Shown: positions 20,506 to 30,011, counted from the first letter of the stretch. The stretch is DNA of 46,279 bases from Rhizobiaceae bacterium (GCA_019635775.1 JAHBYU010000022.1:1-46279); one strand, 5' to 3'. Notes: generated by a model from the sequence alone, not told the origin. Program-made: numbers and translations.

Positions 20506-21273
20506 CTAGCTGCGCTGTTTCAGCCGCAGACGCGCCACGCGCTGCCAGTCGCCGGTGCGCTCGGCTTCCATCATGGCCTGTTCGACATAGGTGATGTGGT
20601 CCATCGCCGCGCGGCGCGCCGAGGCCGGGTCGCGCTTGCGGACGGCGTTGTAGATCGCGAGGTGCTGGTCGAGCAAGGCCGCGCTCGCATCGGGAAGGTT
20701 GTAGACAAGGATACGGTTCTGCAGCACGCCCTCCGACAGCAGCCGGTAGCAGGAGCGCAGCGTGTGCATCAACATGATGTTGTGCGCGCACTCGCCTATC
20801 GCCTGATGGAATTCGACATCGATGGCAGCCTCGGCCTCCATGTCGCCCGACGGATGGGCGCCCTGCATGCGCGCGACGATGCGCTCAAGCAAAGCGAGGT
20901 CATCGGCGGTGGCGCGGCGCGCGGCGTATTCGGCAGCGATGCCCTCGATCTCGCGCCGGTATTCCAGATAGTCGCCGGCGGCCTTGCGGTGGGTGGCGAA
21001 CAGCTCCGTCACAGGCTTGGCGAAAACCTGGCCGATCACGTCGGCGACGAAGGTGCCGCCGCCGTGCCTCGACGTGAGCAGGCCGCGCGCCTCGAGGTTC
21101 TTCAGCGCATCGCGCAGGATCGGCCGGGACACGTCGAACTGACGCGCAAGGTCGCGCTCGCCGGGCAGCCTGTCGCCGACGCGCAGCACGCCCTCGAGAA
21201 TGAGCGCCTCGATCTGCTGCACCACCTCGTCGGCGGTGAGCGAATGCTCGATTCTGGAAAAAATCTCGTTCAA
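20506..21273 (-). CDS. lldR: FadR-type GntR regulator, LldR-like
   Basis: A 255-residue GntR/FadR-subfamily regulator. The winged helix-turn-helix lies at about 15-75 (GDRLPGERDLARQFDVSRPILRDALKNLEARGLL) and the helical FCD ligand-binding domain at about 95-235, with metal-binding histidines in VEFHQAIGE and LLDQHLAIYNA. It precedes lldD by 22 bases, and lactate-responsive control of lldD is the likely job. The start is a TTG (21273) without a strong ribosome-binding site, but the family N-terminus MNEIFSRIEHS begins there. Confidence 0.85.
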   Translation of the reverse strand: MNEIFSRIEHSLTADEVVQQIEALILEGVLRVGDRLPGERDLARQFDVSRPILRDALKNLEARGLLTSRHGGGTFVADVIGQVFAKPVTELFATHRKAAGDYLEYRREIEGIAAEYAARRATADDLALLERIVARMQGAHPSGDMEAEAAIDVEFHQAIGECAHNIMLMHTLRSCYRLLSEGVLQNRILVYNLPDASAALLDQHLAIYNAVRKRDPASARRAAMDHITYVEQAMMEAERTGDWQRVARLRLKQRS

Positions 21274-21305
21274 CGGAATTCGGCTGGAAGCATTTCTATC
21301 CGGCC

Positions 21306-21335
21306 ATGATAGGACGCCGGACGGGAACTGGTCAA
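21306..21335 (-). promoter_or_regulatory. Candidate sigma70-type promoter of lldR
   Basis: On the minus strand TTGACC (-35, 21335-21330) and TATCAT (-10, 21311-21306) are 18 bases apart, about 33 bases upstream of the lldR start. A half-site-like TTGGAT lies further upstream. Confidence 0.5.
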
Positions 21336-21469
21336 TTTATTTATCCAATTTCAGGCCGGCCGCCCGTCCTGTTTTGCCGCCGGGGCTCCGAAGTCTCCTT
21401 CACATCCCTTTGCCATGCCGGTCGATTCGACCTAGATCGGAAACGATCCAGCACAGGTGGGAACCGGAC

Positions 21470-22795
21470 GTGCCAGAAGCCAAGGAAACTCTGGAAGCCA
21501 AGCGCCACGCGACGGGGAGCGTGCTTGGCTTCCCCGCCCATGACAGCCGCAGCGGGGCGCTCGGCGAGGTGCATTCGCGCCCCTATCCGCTGGTCGAGCA
21601 GCCGCGCCTTCTCGTTCAGCTTTCCTTCATGACGGAAGGCGGTTCGGTGGTCGACCATGCCGTGCTGTCTGAGCTTTCACGCGGCCTCGGCATCGCGCCG
21701 CCCGAGCGCAACGCGCGCCACCACGCCATGAAGTGGGGCAACGGCTCGCTGCGATGGGAGCGCCACACGGAATTCTCGACCTATCTCTGGGAGGGTCCGC
21801 TTGGCGAAGACGGCAAGCCAAAGGAACGTTCGCCCTTCGGCAACGGGTTCAGCCCGCCCGGAACGGTCATTTCGGGCATCAGGCTTGAAATCCTCGCCTG
21901 GACGCCCGAAAGCGAGAAGCTGATCGAGCAGTTCGACCCGGCAAGCCTATGCTACTCCCTGGTCGAACGCGGCACCGCCGCGATCGTCACCGACTTCCGC
22001 CAGGACGGAGACGGGCTGACCCGCATTCTCATCCTCGACCGCGGCCTCTCGCCGGCCCGCACCGGAGCGCTTTCGCAGCGCCTGATCGACATCGAAACCT
22101 ACCGGACGCTTGCGATGCTTGGGCTGCCGCTTGCCCTTTCGCTGTCGGGCCGCGTGCGGCGCATCGAGGACCGGTTGGCCGACATCACCCGCGAGATGAA
22201 GGACACCGAAGCGCGCAACAGTCAGGCCCTGCTGGTCGATCTGACCGAACTGGCCGCCGAACTGGAGGCAGACGCCGCCGCCAGCCTCTATCGCTTCGGA
22301 GCAAGCCGCGCCTATGACGGGATCGTGGGCGAGCGGCTGGACGCGCTGGAGGAAGAGGCCGTTCCCGGCTTCGAGACATGGAGCGGCTTCCTGCAGCGCC
22401 GCGTGGCACCGGCGATGCGTACGTGCCGATCCGTCGAGGAAAGACAGGCCAACCTGTCACGCAAGCTGACCCGCGCCACAACGTTGCTGCGCACCTGGGT
22501 CGATGTCGAGGTGGAGAAGCAGAACCGCGACCTGCTGGCGTCGATGAACAACCGCGCGCGGCTGCAACTGCGCCTGCAGCAGACGGTCGAGGGTCTCTCG
22601 GTTGCCGCCGTCTCCTACTACGTGGTCGGCCTGATCGGCTATCTGGCCAAGGGCGCGACCCTTTTCGGCCATGCGATAGCGCCGGAACTGGTCACCGCAG
22701 CATCGGTGCCAGTCGTCGTCCTGCTGATGTGGTGGGCCGTGCGGCGCATCCGCCGCTCCCACACGGAACGCGACAAGGCGTTGCCGGGAGAATAA
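21470..22795 (+). CDS. DUF3422 family membrane protein
   Basis: A 441-residue protein of unknown function, found in many alphaproteobacteria. Recognisable features are the N-terminal GEVHSRPYPLVEQP segment, long helical charged stretches (about 220-350) and one or two hydrophobic helices near the C-terminus (about 375-430, VVVLLMWWAVRRIRR), so it is probably anchored to the inner membrane with most of the chain in the cytoplasm. The GTG at 21470 has AGGTGG about nine bases before it. It diverges from lldR and precedes the glc genes, but no functional link is shown. Confidence 0.85.
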   Translation: MPEAKETLEAKRHATGSVLGFPAHDSRSGALGEVHSRPYPLVEQPRLLVQLSFMTEGGSVVDHAVLSELSRGLGIAPPERNARHHAMKWGNGSLRWERHTEFSTYLWEGPLGEDGKPKERSPFGNGFSPPGTVISGIRLEILAWTPESEKLIEQFDPASLCYSLVERGTAAIVTDFRQDGDGLTRILILDRGLSPARTGALSQRLIDIETYRTLAMLGLPLALSLSGRVRRIEDRLADITREMKDTEARNSQALLVDLTELAAELEADAAASLYRFGASRAYDGIVGERLDALEEEAVPGFETWSGFLQRRVAPAMRTCRSVEERQANLSRKLTRATTLLRTWVDVEVEKQNRDLLASMNNRARLQLRLQQTVEGLSVAAVSYYVVGLIGYLAKGATLFGHAIAPELVTAASVPVVVLLMWWAVRRIRRSHTERDKALPGE

Positions 22796-22921
22796 TCTTC
22801 CCCAGCGTCACTTTGCCGCTGGCGCCGACGGCAAGCCTCGTCTTCGCCGGGACGCAAAGTCCGTTTGCCAGCGCAAGGCACAATTGGTAAAGGCTTTTTA
22901 CCACCTTGCAGAGGAGCGCCG

Positions 22922-24418
22922 ATGTCCGGCATCGCCATGCCAAAGCCCGATGCGGAAACGCTGCGTCGCCGCGCGGAGATCGTTGCCGATCTGCGCGCCA
23001 TCGTCCCCGGCGAAGGCGTGGTCGATGCGCTCAACGAGATGCGCGCCTTCGAGACGGACGGGTTGACGGCCTACCGCCAGGTGCCGCTGGTCATCGTGCT
23101 GCCGCAAACCGTGGCGCAGGTCTCGCGTATCCTGAAATACTGCAACGAACGCAATATCCGTGTCGTGCCGCGCGGCTCGGGCACGGGCCTTTCGGGCGGC
23201 GCGCTACCGCTGGAAGACGCGGTGCTGCTGGTGATGAGCCGTTTCAACCGCATCCTGTCGATCGACTATCCCAACCGCTGCGTGGTGGCACAGCCGGGCG
23301 TCACAAATCTGGGCATCACCCGCGCGGTCGAAGAGGAAGGGTTCTACTATGCTCCCGACCCATCCTCGCAGATCGCGTGCTCCATCGGCGGCAACGTGGC
23401 GGAAAATTCCGGCGGCGTTCACTGCCTGAAGTATGGGCTGACCGCCAACAACGTGCTCGGGATCGAAATGGTGCTGATGGACGGCGAGGTCATCCGGCTT
23501 GGCGGCAAGCACCTCGACGCCGGCGGCTACGACCTGCTCGGCGTGATGACCGGCTCGGAGGGGCTGCTCGGCGTGGTCACCGAAGTGACCGTCCGGATCC
23601 TGAAGAAACCGGACACGGCGCGAGCTTTGCTGATCGGCTTTCCGACCAGCGAACAGGGCGGACAATGCGTTGCCGACATCATCGGCGCCGGCATCATTCC
23701 GGGCGGCATGGAGATGATGGACCGGCCAGCGATCAAGGCGGCAGAGGACTTCGTCAATGTCGGCTATCCGCTCGACGTCGAGGCGTTGCTGATCGTGGAG
23801 CTCGATGGACCTGTCGTGGAGGTCGACCACCTGATCGGCGAAGTCGAGGCCATCGCGCACAGGAACGGCTCGACCACCTGCCGTATCTCGACCTCGGAGG
23901 AGGAGCGCCTCGCTTTCTGGGCCGGGCGCAAGGCTGCGTTTCCAGCGGTCGGGCGCATCTCGCCCGACTATATCTGCATGGACGGGACGATCCCGCGCAA
24001 GGAACTGCCCCGGGTCCTGGCCGGCATGCGCGAGCTTTCGGAAAAGTACGACCTGCGTGTCGCCAACGTGTTCCACGCCGGGGACGGCAATCTGCATCCC
24101 CTCATCCTGTTCGACGCCAACAATCCCGGCGAACTCGATCGCGCCGAACAGTTCGGGGCCGACATCCTGCGGCTTTGCGTGGCTGTCGGCGGCGTGCTGA
24201 CCGGAGAGCATGGCGTCGGCATCGAGAAGCGCGACCTGATGGGCGAGATGTTCAACCAGGTCGACCTCGACCAGCAGATGCGGGTGAAGTGCGCCTTCGA
24301 CCCCAACCACCTGCTCAATCCCGGCAAGGTGTTCCCGCAACTGCGCCGCTGCGCCGAACTCGGCCGCATGCATGTATCGGGCGGCGCGCTGCCGTTCCCG
24401 AACATACCGAGGTTCTGA
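22922..24418 (+). CDS. glcD: Glycolate oxidase FAD-binding subunit
   Basis: FAD-linked oxidase of 498 residues that oxidises glycolate (or D-lactate) to glyoxylate at the membrane together with GlcE and GlcF. The PCMH FAD-binding domain is seen in VVPRGSGTGLSGGALPLEDA and SSQIACSIGGNVAENSGGVH, and the C-terminal oxidase domain in VFHAGDGNLHPLILFD and VLTGEHGVGIEKRDLMGEM. The ATG at 22922 has AGAGGAGCG just upstream. The stop codon overlaps the next start (TGATG), where a DUF559 gene now sits between glcD and glcE. Confidence 0.93.
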   Translation: MSGIAMPKPDAETLRRRAEIVADLRAIVPGEGVVDALNEMRAFETDGLTAYRQVPLVIVLPQTVAQVSRILKYCNERNIRVVPRGSGTGLSGGALPLEDAVLLVMSRFNRILSIDYPNRCVVAQPGVTNLGITRAVEEEGFYYAPDPSSQIACSIGGNVAENSGGVHCLKYGLTANNVLGIEMVLMDGEVIRLGGKHLDAGGYDLLGVMTGSEGLLGVVTEVTVRILKKPDTARALLIGFPTSEQGGQCVADIIGAGIIPGGMEMMDRPAIKAAEDFVNVGYPLDVEALLIVELDGPVVEVDHLIGEVEAIAHRNGSTTCRISTSEEERLAFWAGRKAAFPAVGRISPDYICMDGTIPRKELPRVLAGMRELSEKYDLRVANVFHAGDGNLHPLILFDANNPGELDRAEQFGADILRLCVAVGGVLTGEHGVGIEKRDLMGEMFNQVDLDQQMRVKCAFDPNHLLNPGKVFPQLRRCAELGRMHVSGGALPFPNIPRF

Positions 24419-24927
24419 TGACGGATACTCCGAATCATGGTTCCTCACCCCCGCCTAGCGGGGGAGAGGTGGCTCGGGCAAAGCCCGAGACGGAGAGGGG
24501 GCAACCCGCCCTACCAAGCAGACGAACTCCAGCAAGTATCGCAAGAGCGCGTGCCCTCAGACGCGGAAACAACATGGCTGAAGCGACGCTCTGGAACGAA
24601 TTGAAGGCCAGGAAGCTTGGGGGTCACAAATTCGTTCGACAGATGCCAATCGGACCATACTTTGCCGATTTCACCTGCCGTTCGTCGCGACTGATCGTCG
24701 AAATCGACGGCAGTCAGCATGCCGGGAGCCAATATGATCGCCGGCGCGATGCTTTCATGTGCTCGGAAGGATATTCGGTGCTGCGCATGTGGAATGTTGA
24801 TGTCTTGAAGGACACTGAAGGCGTCTGCGCTACGATCCTCGCGGCGTGGGACGGTCGCTTGCAGCAGAATACTACAGCGTTTGACATGAGATTTGTTTTT
24901 GCCGCCGCCAGCGGAGGAAAAGCATGA
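24418..24927 (+). CDS. DUF559 endonuclease-like protein inserted in the glc operon
   Basis: A 169-residue protein with a C-terminal DUF559 domain (about 44-145), a Vsr-like PD-(D/E)xK nuclease fold. The family pattern is visible: TLWNELKARKLGGHKFVRQM, PIGPYFADF, the acidic motif LIVEIDGSQH, then GYSVLRMWNVDVL. Residues 1-40 are largely encoded by a palindromic repeat (24439-24501), so they are probably not functional, and a related repeat in inverted orientation follows the stop (24930-24989). The ATG overlaps the glcD stop by one base. The whole looks like a small cassette that landed between glcD and glcE. Substrate and mobility mechanism are unknown. Confidence 0.8.
   Translation: MTDTPNHGSSPPPSGGEVARAKPETERGQPALPSRRTPASIARARALRRGNNMAEATLWNELKARKLGGHKFVRQMPIGPYFADFTCRSSRLIVEIDGSQHAGSQYDRRRDAFMCSEGYSVLRMWNVDVLKDTEGVCATILAAWDGRLQQNTTAFDMRFVFAAASGGKA
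24439..24501. repeat. Palindromic repeat C (5' flank of DUF559 cassette)
   Basis: Two perfect hairpins in tandem: CCCCCGC-CTA-GCGGGGG (24448-24464) and CTCGGGC-AAA-GCCCGAG (24473-24489), flanked by GGTTCCTC and ACGGAGAGGGGG. It lies inside the DUF559 coding frame. Repeat D at 24930-24989 is the same element in inverted orientation. Confidence 0.85.
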
Positions 24928-24929
24928 AG

Positions 24930-24989
24930 CCCCCCTCTCCGTCGCGCTTCGCGCGCCACCTCTCCCCCGCTTCACGGGGGCGAGGAACC
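24930..24989. repeat. Palindromic repeat D (3' flank of DUF559 cassette)
   Basis: Reverse complement of repeat C in order: CCCCCTCTCCGT, a hairpin CGCGC-TTC-GCGCG (24943-24955), CCACCTCT, a hairpin CCCCCG-CTTCA-CGGGGG (24964-24980), then GAGGAACC. The hairpin sequences differ from C but pairing is kept. GAGGAACC ends 11 bases before the glcE start, so the element may supply the glcE ribosome-binding site. Confidence 0.85.
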
Positions 24990-25000
24990 TCGGCACAAGC

Positions 25001-26260
25001 ATGACCGCCTTTCTCCCCTTTACAGCCTCCGACGTGGCGAACGCCGTGGAATGGGTGATCTCGAAGGACGCGTCCGTCGAGATCGTCGGTCACGGCTCCA
25101 AGCGGGGCGTCGGCAGGCCGATGCAATGCGAACACACGATCGACCTTTCGGCCATGTCCGGCGTGACGCTCTACGAACCGGAGGAGCTGGTGCTGTCTGC
25201 GAAAGCCGGTACGCCGCTCGCGGACATAAAGAGCCTGCTGGCTCAAAACAGGCAGCAACTCGCGTTCGAGCCGATGGACTGCTCGCGCCTGCTCGGCCAC
25301 GACACGCGCGGCGGCAAGGGCGGCACCATCGGGGGCGCTATCGCTTCGAACCTCTCCGGTCCGCGTCGCCTGACGGCGGGGGCGGCGCGCGACCACATAC
25401 TCGGCGTCAATGTCGTTTCCGGACGCGGCGAGACCTTCAAATCCGGCGGCCGCGTGGTCAAGAACGTCACCGGCTACGACCTCTCCAAGCTGATGACCGG
25501 TTCGTGGGGTACGCTCGGCGTAGTGACCGACGTTACCGTGAAGGTGCTGCCCGCCGCCGAGACGGAGACGACGCTTGCGATACGCGGGCTGACCGACGAA
25601 ATGGCAACCGCCGCGATGGCGCTGGCGATGGGGTCGAGCGCAGAGGTCTCCGGCGCGGCGCACCTGCCGTACGGCCTGTCGGAACGCGTGGTCGGCGGGC
25701 TTTCCGGGGCCGACGCTTCGACGCTGCTGCGCGTGGAAGGCTTCGGCCCGTCGGTCAAGGCGCGCATCGCCATGCTGAAAGAAATGCTCGGCAATGCGGG
25801 GCCGATCATGGAACTTGTCGACCGGGGATCGCGCGACCTCTGGCGCGACCTGCGCGATTGCGCGCCGTTCTGCGACGGCACCGACAGGCCCGTCTGGCGT
25901 GTTTCCATGACGCCGTCTGAAGCGCACAGGATGGTGCTGGCGCTGCGCATGGAGGCGGGCGTCGACGCCTATTATGACTGGCAGGGCGGGCTTGTGTGGC
26001 TGCGCATGGAGGCCGAGCCCGAAGCAGACACGTTGCGCCGACTGGTGCGGAAGTTCGGCGGCGGACACGCGACCCTGATGCGAGCGAGCCCGTCCTGGCG
26101 CGTCAGCCTGCCGGTGTTCGAACCCCAGCCGCCGGCGCTCGCGGCGCTGTCGGGGCGCGTCAAGGCCGAGTTCGATCCGAAGGGATTGTTCAATCCGGGG
26201 CGCATGGCGCCTGCCGCCGACTCTGCTAACCTTGCGTCAGCAACAGAGGAGAACGCGTAA
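25001..26260 (+). CDS. glcE: Glycolate oxidase FAD-binding subunit
   Basis: The second FAD-type subunit of glycolate oxidase, 419 residues. It has VEIVGHGSKRGVGRP, the GGKGGTIGGAIASNLSGPRR segment and NVTGYDLSKLMTGSWGTLGV typical of GlcE. The ATG at 25001 follows repeat D by 11 bases; only GAGGA within the repeat resembles a ribosome-binding site. The stop overlaps the next start (TAATG) of a small membrane protein gene. Confidence 0.92.
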   Translation: MTAFLPFTASDVANAVEWVISKDASVEIVGHGSKRGVGRPMQCEHTIDLSAMSGVTLYEPEELVLSAKAGTPLADIKSLLAQNRQQLAFEPMDCSRLLGHDTRGGKGGTIGGAIASNLSGPRRLTAGAARDHILGVNVVSGRGETFKSGGRVVKNVTGYDLSKLMTGSWGTLGVVTDVTVKVLPAAETETTLAIRGLTDEMATAAMALAMGSSAEVSGAAHLPYGLSERVVGGLSGADASTLLRVEGFGPSVKARIAMLKEMLGNAGPIMELVDRGSRDLWRDLRDCAPFCDGTDRPVWRVSMTPSEAHRMVLALRMEAGVDAYYDWQGGLVWLRMEAEPEADTLRRLVRKFGGGHATLMRASPSWRVSLPVFEPQPPALAALSGRVKAEFDPKGLFNPGRMAPAADSANLASATEENA

Positions 26261-26637
26261 TGACCGACATGCCTCCGCCGGCAGCTCCCCGCCAGACCGA
26301 CCGCTGGCTCGAACCGGGCCAGACCAATGCGCTGGTTGTCTACATTCTCTATCTCGCGGGGCTGGTGATCGGCATCAGCGGTCTTGTTGGCCTTGTGATC
26401 GCCTATGTAAACAGGGGCAAGGCCGGCGGCTTCGTCGAAAGCCACTATACGTGGCAAATCCGGACATTCTGGATCGGCCTGCTCTACGGCGTGATCTCCT
26501 TCCTGCTGATGTTCGTCGTCATCGGCTTCCTTCTGGCCTTTGCGGTCGCTGTCTGGTTCATCGTCCGCTGCATCATCGGCATCCAGGCGCTGCAGCGCGG
26601 CGAACCGATCAAGAAGCCCGAAAGCTGGCTGATCTAA
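26260..26637 (+). CDS. DUF4870-like small membrane protein
   Basis: A 125-residue protein with three hydrophobic helices (about 25-49, 68-90 and 90-108), a pattern like the DUF4870/Tic20-type small membrane proteins. It begins at the overlapping TAATG after glcE and ends 18 bases before glcF, so it is part of the operon. It may help assemble or anchor the oxidase, but this is inference from position. Confidence 0.8.
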   Translation: MTDMPPPAAPRQTDRWLEPGQTNALVVYILYLAGLVIGISGLVGLVIAYVNRGKAGGFVESHYTWQIRTFWIGLLYGVISFLLMFVVIGFLLAFAVAVWFIVRCIIGIQALQRGEPIKKPESWLI

Positions 26638-26655
26638 CCTCAGGACCGCGTACGC

Positions 26656-27975
26656 GTGCAGACAACATTTACCGCCGAACAGCTCGCCGATCCGCATGTC
26701 GCGGAATCGGAAAAGATCCTGCGCAAATGCGTGCATTGCGGGTTCTGCACTGCGACATGCCCGACCTATGTGACGCTCGGCAACGAGCTCGACAGCCCGC
26801 GCGGGCGCATCTACCTGATCAAGGACATGCTGGAGAACGGCAGGCCGGCGGACGAGCAGATCGTCACCCATATCGACCGTTGCTTGTCATGTCTTTCGTG
26901 CATGACGACCTGCCCGTCCGGCGTGAACTACATGCATCTGGTGGATCACGCGCGGGCGCATATCGAGAAGACGTATGAGCGCCCGTTTGCGGACCGCGCG
27001 ATACGGTCGCTGCTGGCCGCGATCCTGCCGCATCCGGGACGATTCAGGCTGGCGCTTCACCTCGCCAAACTCGGACGGCCTTTTGCCGGGCTGTTCGATG
27101 GCATCGCAGCGCTGAAACCGCTGTCGGCCATGCTGCGCCTGGCGCCGCGCTCGAAACCGCGCGCCTCGAAGAACGCGCTGCCCGGCACCCACAAGGCGGC
27201 GGGCACGCGAAAGAAGCGCGTCGCGCTGCTGACCGGGTGCGCGCAATCCGTTCTCGACCCAGCCATCAATGACAGCACGATCTCGCTTCTCAACCGCGTC
27301 GGCGTCGAAGTGGTGGTTCCGCAAGGCGAAACCTGCTGCGGCTCGCTCGTCCACCACATGGGCCGCGAGGAGGCAGCACTCGCCTCGGCGCGGCAGAATG
27401 TCGATGCATGGATCCACGAGATCGAGCATGGCGGGCTCGACGCAATCGTCATCACGGCATCGGGTTGCGGCACGACGATCAAGGACTATGGATTCATGCT
27501 GCGTCTGGACGGAGCATATGCACAGAAGGCAGCGCGCGTGTCCGCGCTGGCGAAAGACGTCACCGAATTCCTGGCTACGCTGGAACTTCCCGAACCGGCC
27601 AACGCGCCAGGACTGACCGTCGCCTACCACTCGGCCTGCTCGATGCAGCATGGCCAGAAGATCACGCGCCAGCCCAAGGAGTTGCTTGCACGGGCAGGCT
27701 TCACGGTGAAGGAACCGCGCGAGGGGCACCTGTGCTGTGGCTCGGCGGGCACCTACAACATCATGCAGCCGGAGATTTCCGCGAAACTGCGCGACCGCAA
27801 GGTGAAGAACATCGAGGCGACCGGGGCAACGCTGGTCGCAACCGGAAATATCGGCTGCATCACGCAGATTGCTTCAGCCGCCAACCTGCCGGTCGTGCAT
27901 ACGGTCGAACTGCTTGACTGGGCCTATGGCGGCAAGAAGCCGGCCGGCCTCGGGCAACACCAGGCTGGCGCATGA
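26656..27975 (+). CDS. glcF: Glycolate oxidase iron-sulfur subunit
   Basis: Iron-sulfur subunit of glycolate oxidase, 439 residues, linking the flavin subunits to the electron-transfer chain. Two [4Fe-4S] motifs are visible at CVHCGFCTATCPT and CLSCLSCMTTCPSGV, followed by two CCG domains (GETCCGSLVHHMG and GHLCCGSAGTYNI). The start is a GTG at 26656 with CAGGA ten bases upstream. It is the last gene of the glc cluster and is followed by a terminator hairpin. Confidence 0.94.
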   Translation: MQTTFTAEQLADPHVAESEKILRKCVHCGFCTATCPTYVTLGNELDSPRGRIYLIKDMLENGRPADEQIVTHIDRCLSCLSCMTTCPSGVNYMHLVDHARAHIEKTYERPFADRAIRSLLAAILPHPGRFRLALHLAKLGRPFAGLFDGIAALKPLSAMLRLAPRSKPRASKNALPGTHKAAGTRKKRVALLTGCAQSVLDPAINDSTISLLNRVGVEVVVPQGETCCGSLVHHMGREEAALASARQNVDAWIHEIEHGGLDAIVITASGCGTTIKDYGFMLRLDGAYAQKAARVSALAKDVTEFLATLELPEPANAPGLTVAYHSACSMQHGQKITRQPKELLARAGFTVKEPREGHLCCGSAGTYNIMQPEISAKLRDRKVKNIEATGATLVATGNIGCITQIASAANLPVVHTVELLDWAYGGKKPAGLGQHQAGA

Positions 27976-27980
27976 AAAGT

Positions 27981-28016
27981 AAGGGCGGGCGGCTGTTGTT
28001 TTGCCGCTCCGCCCTT
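27981..28016. terminator. Bidirectional terminator between glcF and L,D-transpeptidase gene
   Basis: AAGGGCGG (27981-27988) pairs with CCGCCCTT (28009-28016), continued by GCGGC/GCCGC around a loop TGTTGTTTT with one bulged base. It lies six bases past the glcF stop and about 56 bases past the stop of the opposing gene, so it can serve both strands. Confidence 0.75.
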
Positions 28017-28071
28017 GCCGGCAGGCCTGCGCCCCCGTGCGCGGCCCGTCCCCCCGACGCTTGAAAGCCAA

Positions 28072-28836
28072 CTACATGACGACGACCTTGGTGCCCACGC
28101 CGACGCGCTCATAGAGCTCGACGACGTCCTCGTTGCGCATGCGGATGCAGCCGGACGAAACAGCCTGACCGATCGTCCAGGGCTGGTTGGTGCCGTGGAT
28201 GCGGTAGAGCGTCGAGCCAAGATATAGAGCGCGCGCGCCGAGCGGATTTTCCGGACCGCCAGCCATGTGCGCCGGCAGGTTCCTGCCCTTGGCGCGCTCA
28301 CGCGCGATCATCTCCGCCGGCGGCCGCCAATCGGGCCATTCGGCCTTGCGCGTCACCTTGTGTGTGCCGGCCCATTCGAAACCAGGCTTGCCGGTGCCGA
28401 CGCCATAACGTCGCGCCTTGCCGCCCGGCTCTACGAGGAAGAGGAAGTTCTGCACCGTGTCGATGATGATGGTGCCGGGCTGTTCGCTGCCGCTGTAGGC
28501 GACTTCCTGCGGGAGATAGACCGGGTTCATGCCCTGGCGGACAGCACTCTTTTCCTGCGGAGCGACGGCGGCCGTGCGCACCTGATCAGCCCCGCCCATC
28601 AGGCGGCGAATATTGTCGTGCGCCGACGCGCGAGGCTTGTCGGGCTCGTTGGGGAACGCCCTGCGGGAGTTCTTCAGCAGCACCCTGCCGGGCTTGTGGC
28701 CGAGTTGCAGGAGCCACGGAGCGGAAAGGTCGGGACTGACCACGACCGGCGGACGCTCCGCATAGCGATCATTGGCAACCGCTGGCATGGCCGTCAGGAT
28801 CAAGGCGGCGGCTGCGGGAAAAAGCACACTCTTCAT
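28072..28836 (-). CDS. L,D-transpeptidase (YkuD domain), exported
   Basis: Periplasmic peptidoglycan-modifying enzyme of about 254 residues with a signal peptide (MKSVLFPAAAALILTAMPAVA). The YkuD domain (about 110-250) has GTNQPWTIGQAVSSGCIRM with the catalytic cysteine, and the YSGSEQPGTIIIDT segment typical of rhizobial members. It resembles the lipoprotein copy at 9526-10134 in the catalytic part but has a longer N-terminal region. The ATG at 28836 is favoured by the signal peptide; a GTG three codons upstream (28845) is possible. Confidence 0.9.
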   Translation of the reverse strand: MKSVLFPAAAALILTAMPAVANDRYAERPPVVVSPDLSAPWLLQLGHKPGRVLLKNSRRAFPNEPDKPRASAHDNIRRLMGGADQVRTAAVAPQEKSAVRQGMNPVYLPQEVAYSGSEQPGTIIIDTVQNFLFLVEPGGKARRYGVGTGKPGFEWAGTHKVTRKAEWPDWRPPAEMIARERAKGRNLPAHMAGGPENPLGARALYLGSTLYRIHGTNQPWTIGQAVSSGCIRMRNEDVVELYERVGVGTKVVVM

Positions 28837-29026
28837 GACACGCACTCACACGGATCCGGCGAGGCTGTTTGCCCCGCTTCTGGGGGCCATGTTGGCGCGG
28901 ACCGGCAACCGAAAAGTGAATCGGAATGATTCAAATGCCCGATTGTCAGTAAAGCTTTTGGTGTGGTTACCGCGCGGTTCAGGAATCTGGTAAAGGCCGC
29001 GTAAATGTGGAAGGCGGGAAGAAGCA

Positions 29027-29656
<630 letters not shown>

Positions 29657-29666
29657 CGCTGTCGCG

Positions 29667-29894
29667 TCAGGCGAGCGGCGCCGACAGGAACAGTCCGATG
29701 GCGATGACGGCGACGGTCGCGAACACGGGATAAATCACCAGCAGACCGGTGAGCAGCGCATCGCGCATCGGCATCGCATCGCTTTCGCCGCGCGCCGGGT
29801 CGAACGGCCCGGCCGCGAGCTGCGTTGCCAGCCTTGTGGCAGGCGCTTCGAGCCCGCCCGTGAAGCCTCGCTTCGTGCCCATCTGCTTCGCCAT
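29667..29894 (-). CDS. Small membrane protein (75 aa)
   Basis: A short protein MAKQMGTKRGFTGGLEAPAT followed by a hydrophilic stretch and a C-terminal hydrophobic helix (about 50-72, LLTGLLVIYPVFATVAVIAI). The tail-anchored layout suggests an inner-membrane protein. It resembles small conserved rhizobial hypotheticals but I cannot name a family. The frame opens further upstream, but the ATG at 29894 has GGGAC near it and a better composition. It converges on tag with a 10-base gap. Confidence 0.55.
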   Translation of the reverse strand: MAKQMGTKRGFTGGLEAPATRLATQLAAGPFDPARGESDAMPMRDALLTGLLVIYPVFATVAVIAIGLFLSAPLA

Positions 29895-30011
29895 GATTCG
29901 GTCCCGCGCCAAGATTGCCTGCGTTATCCGGGCCGATTGTGACCGCACAATGCCGCAATGGCGGCACAATTGTTTCAAAGTCGGGCAATTATTGTTGCGT
30001 GGCCGCGGGCC

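Noticed and set aside
24418-24989. A classical insertion sequence or homing intron
   Set aside because: There is no transposase, no target duplication and no intron-like junction; the nuclease is the only gene between the repeats.
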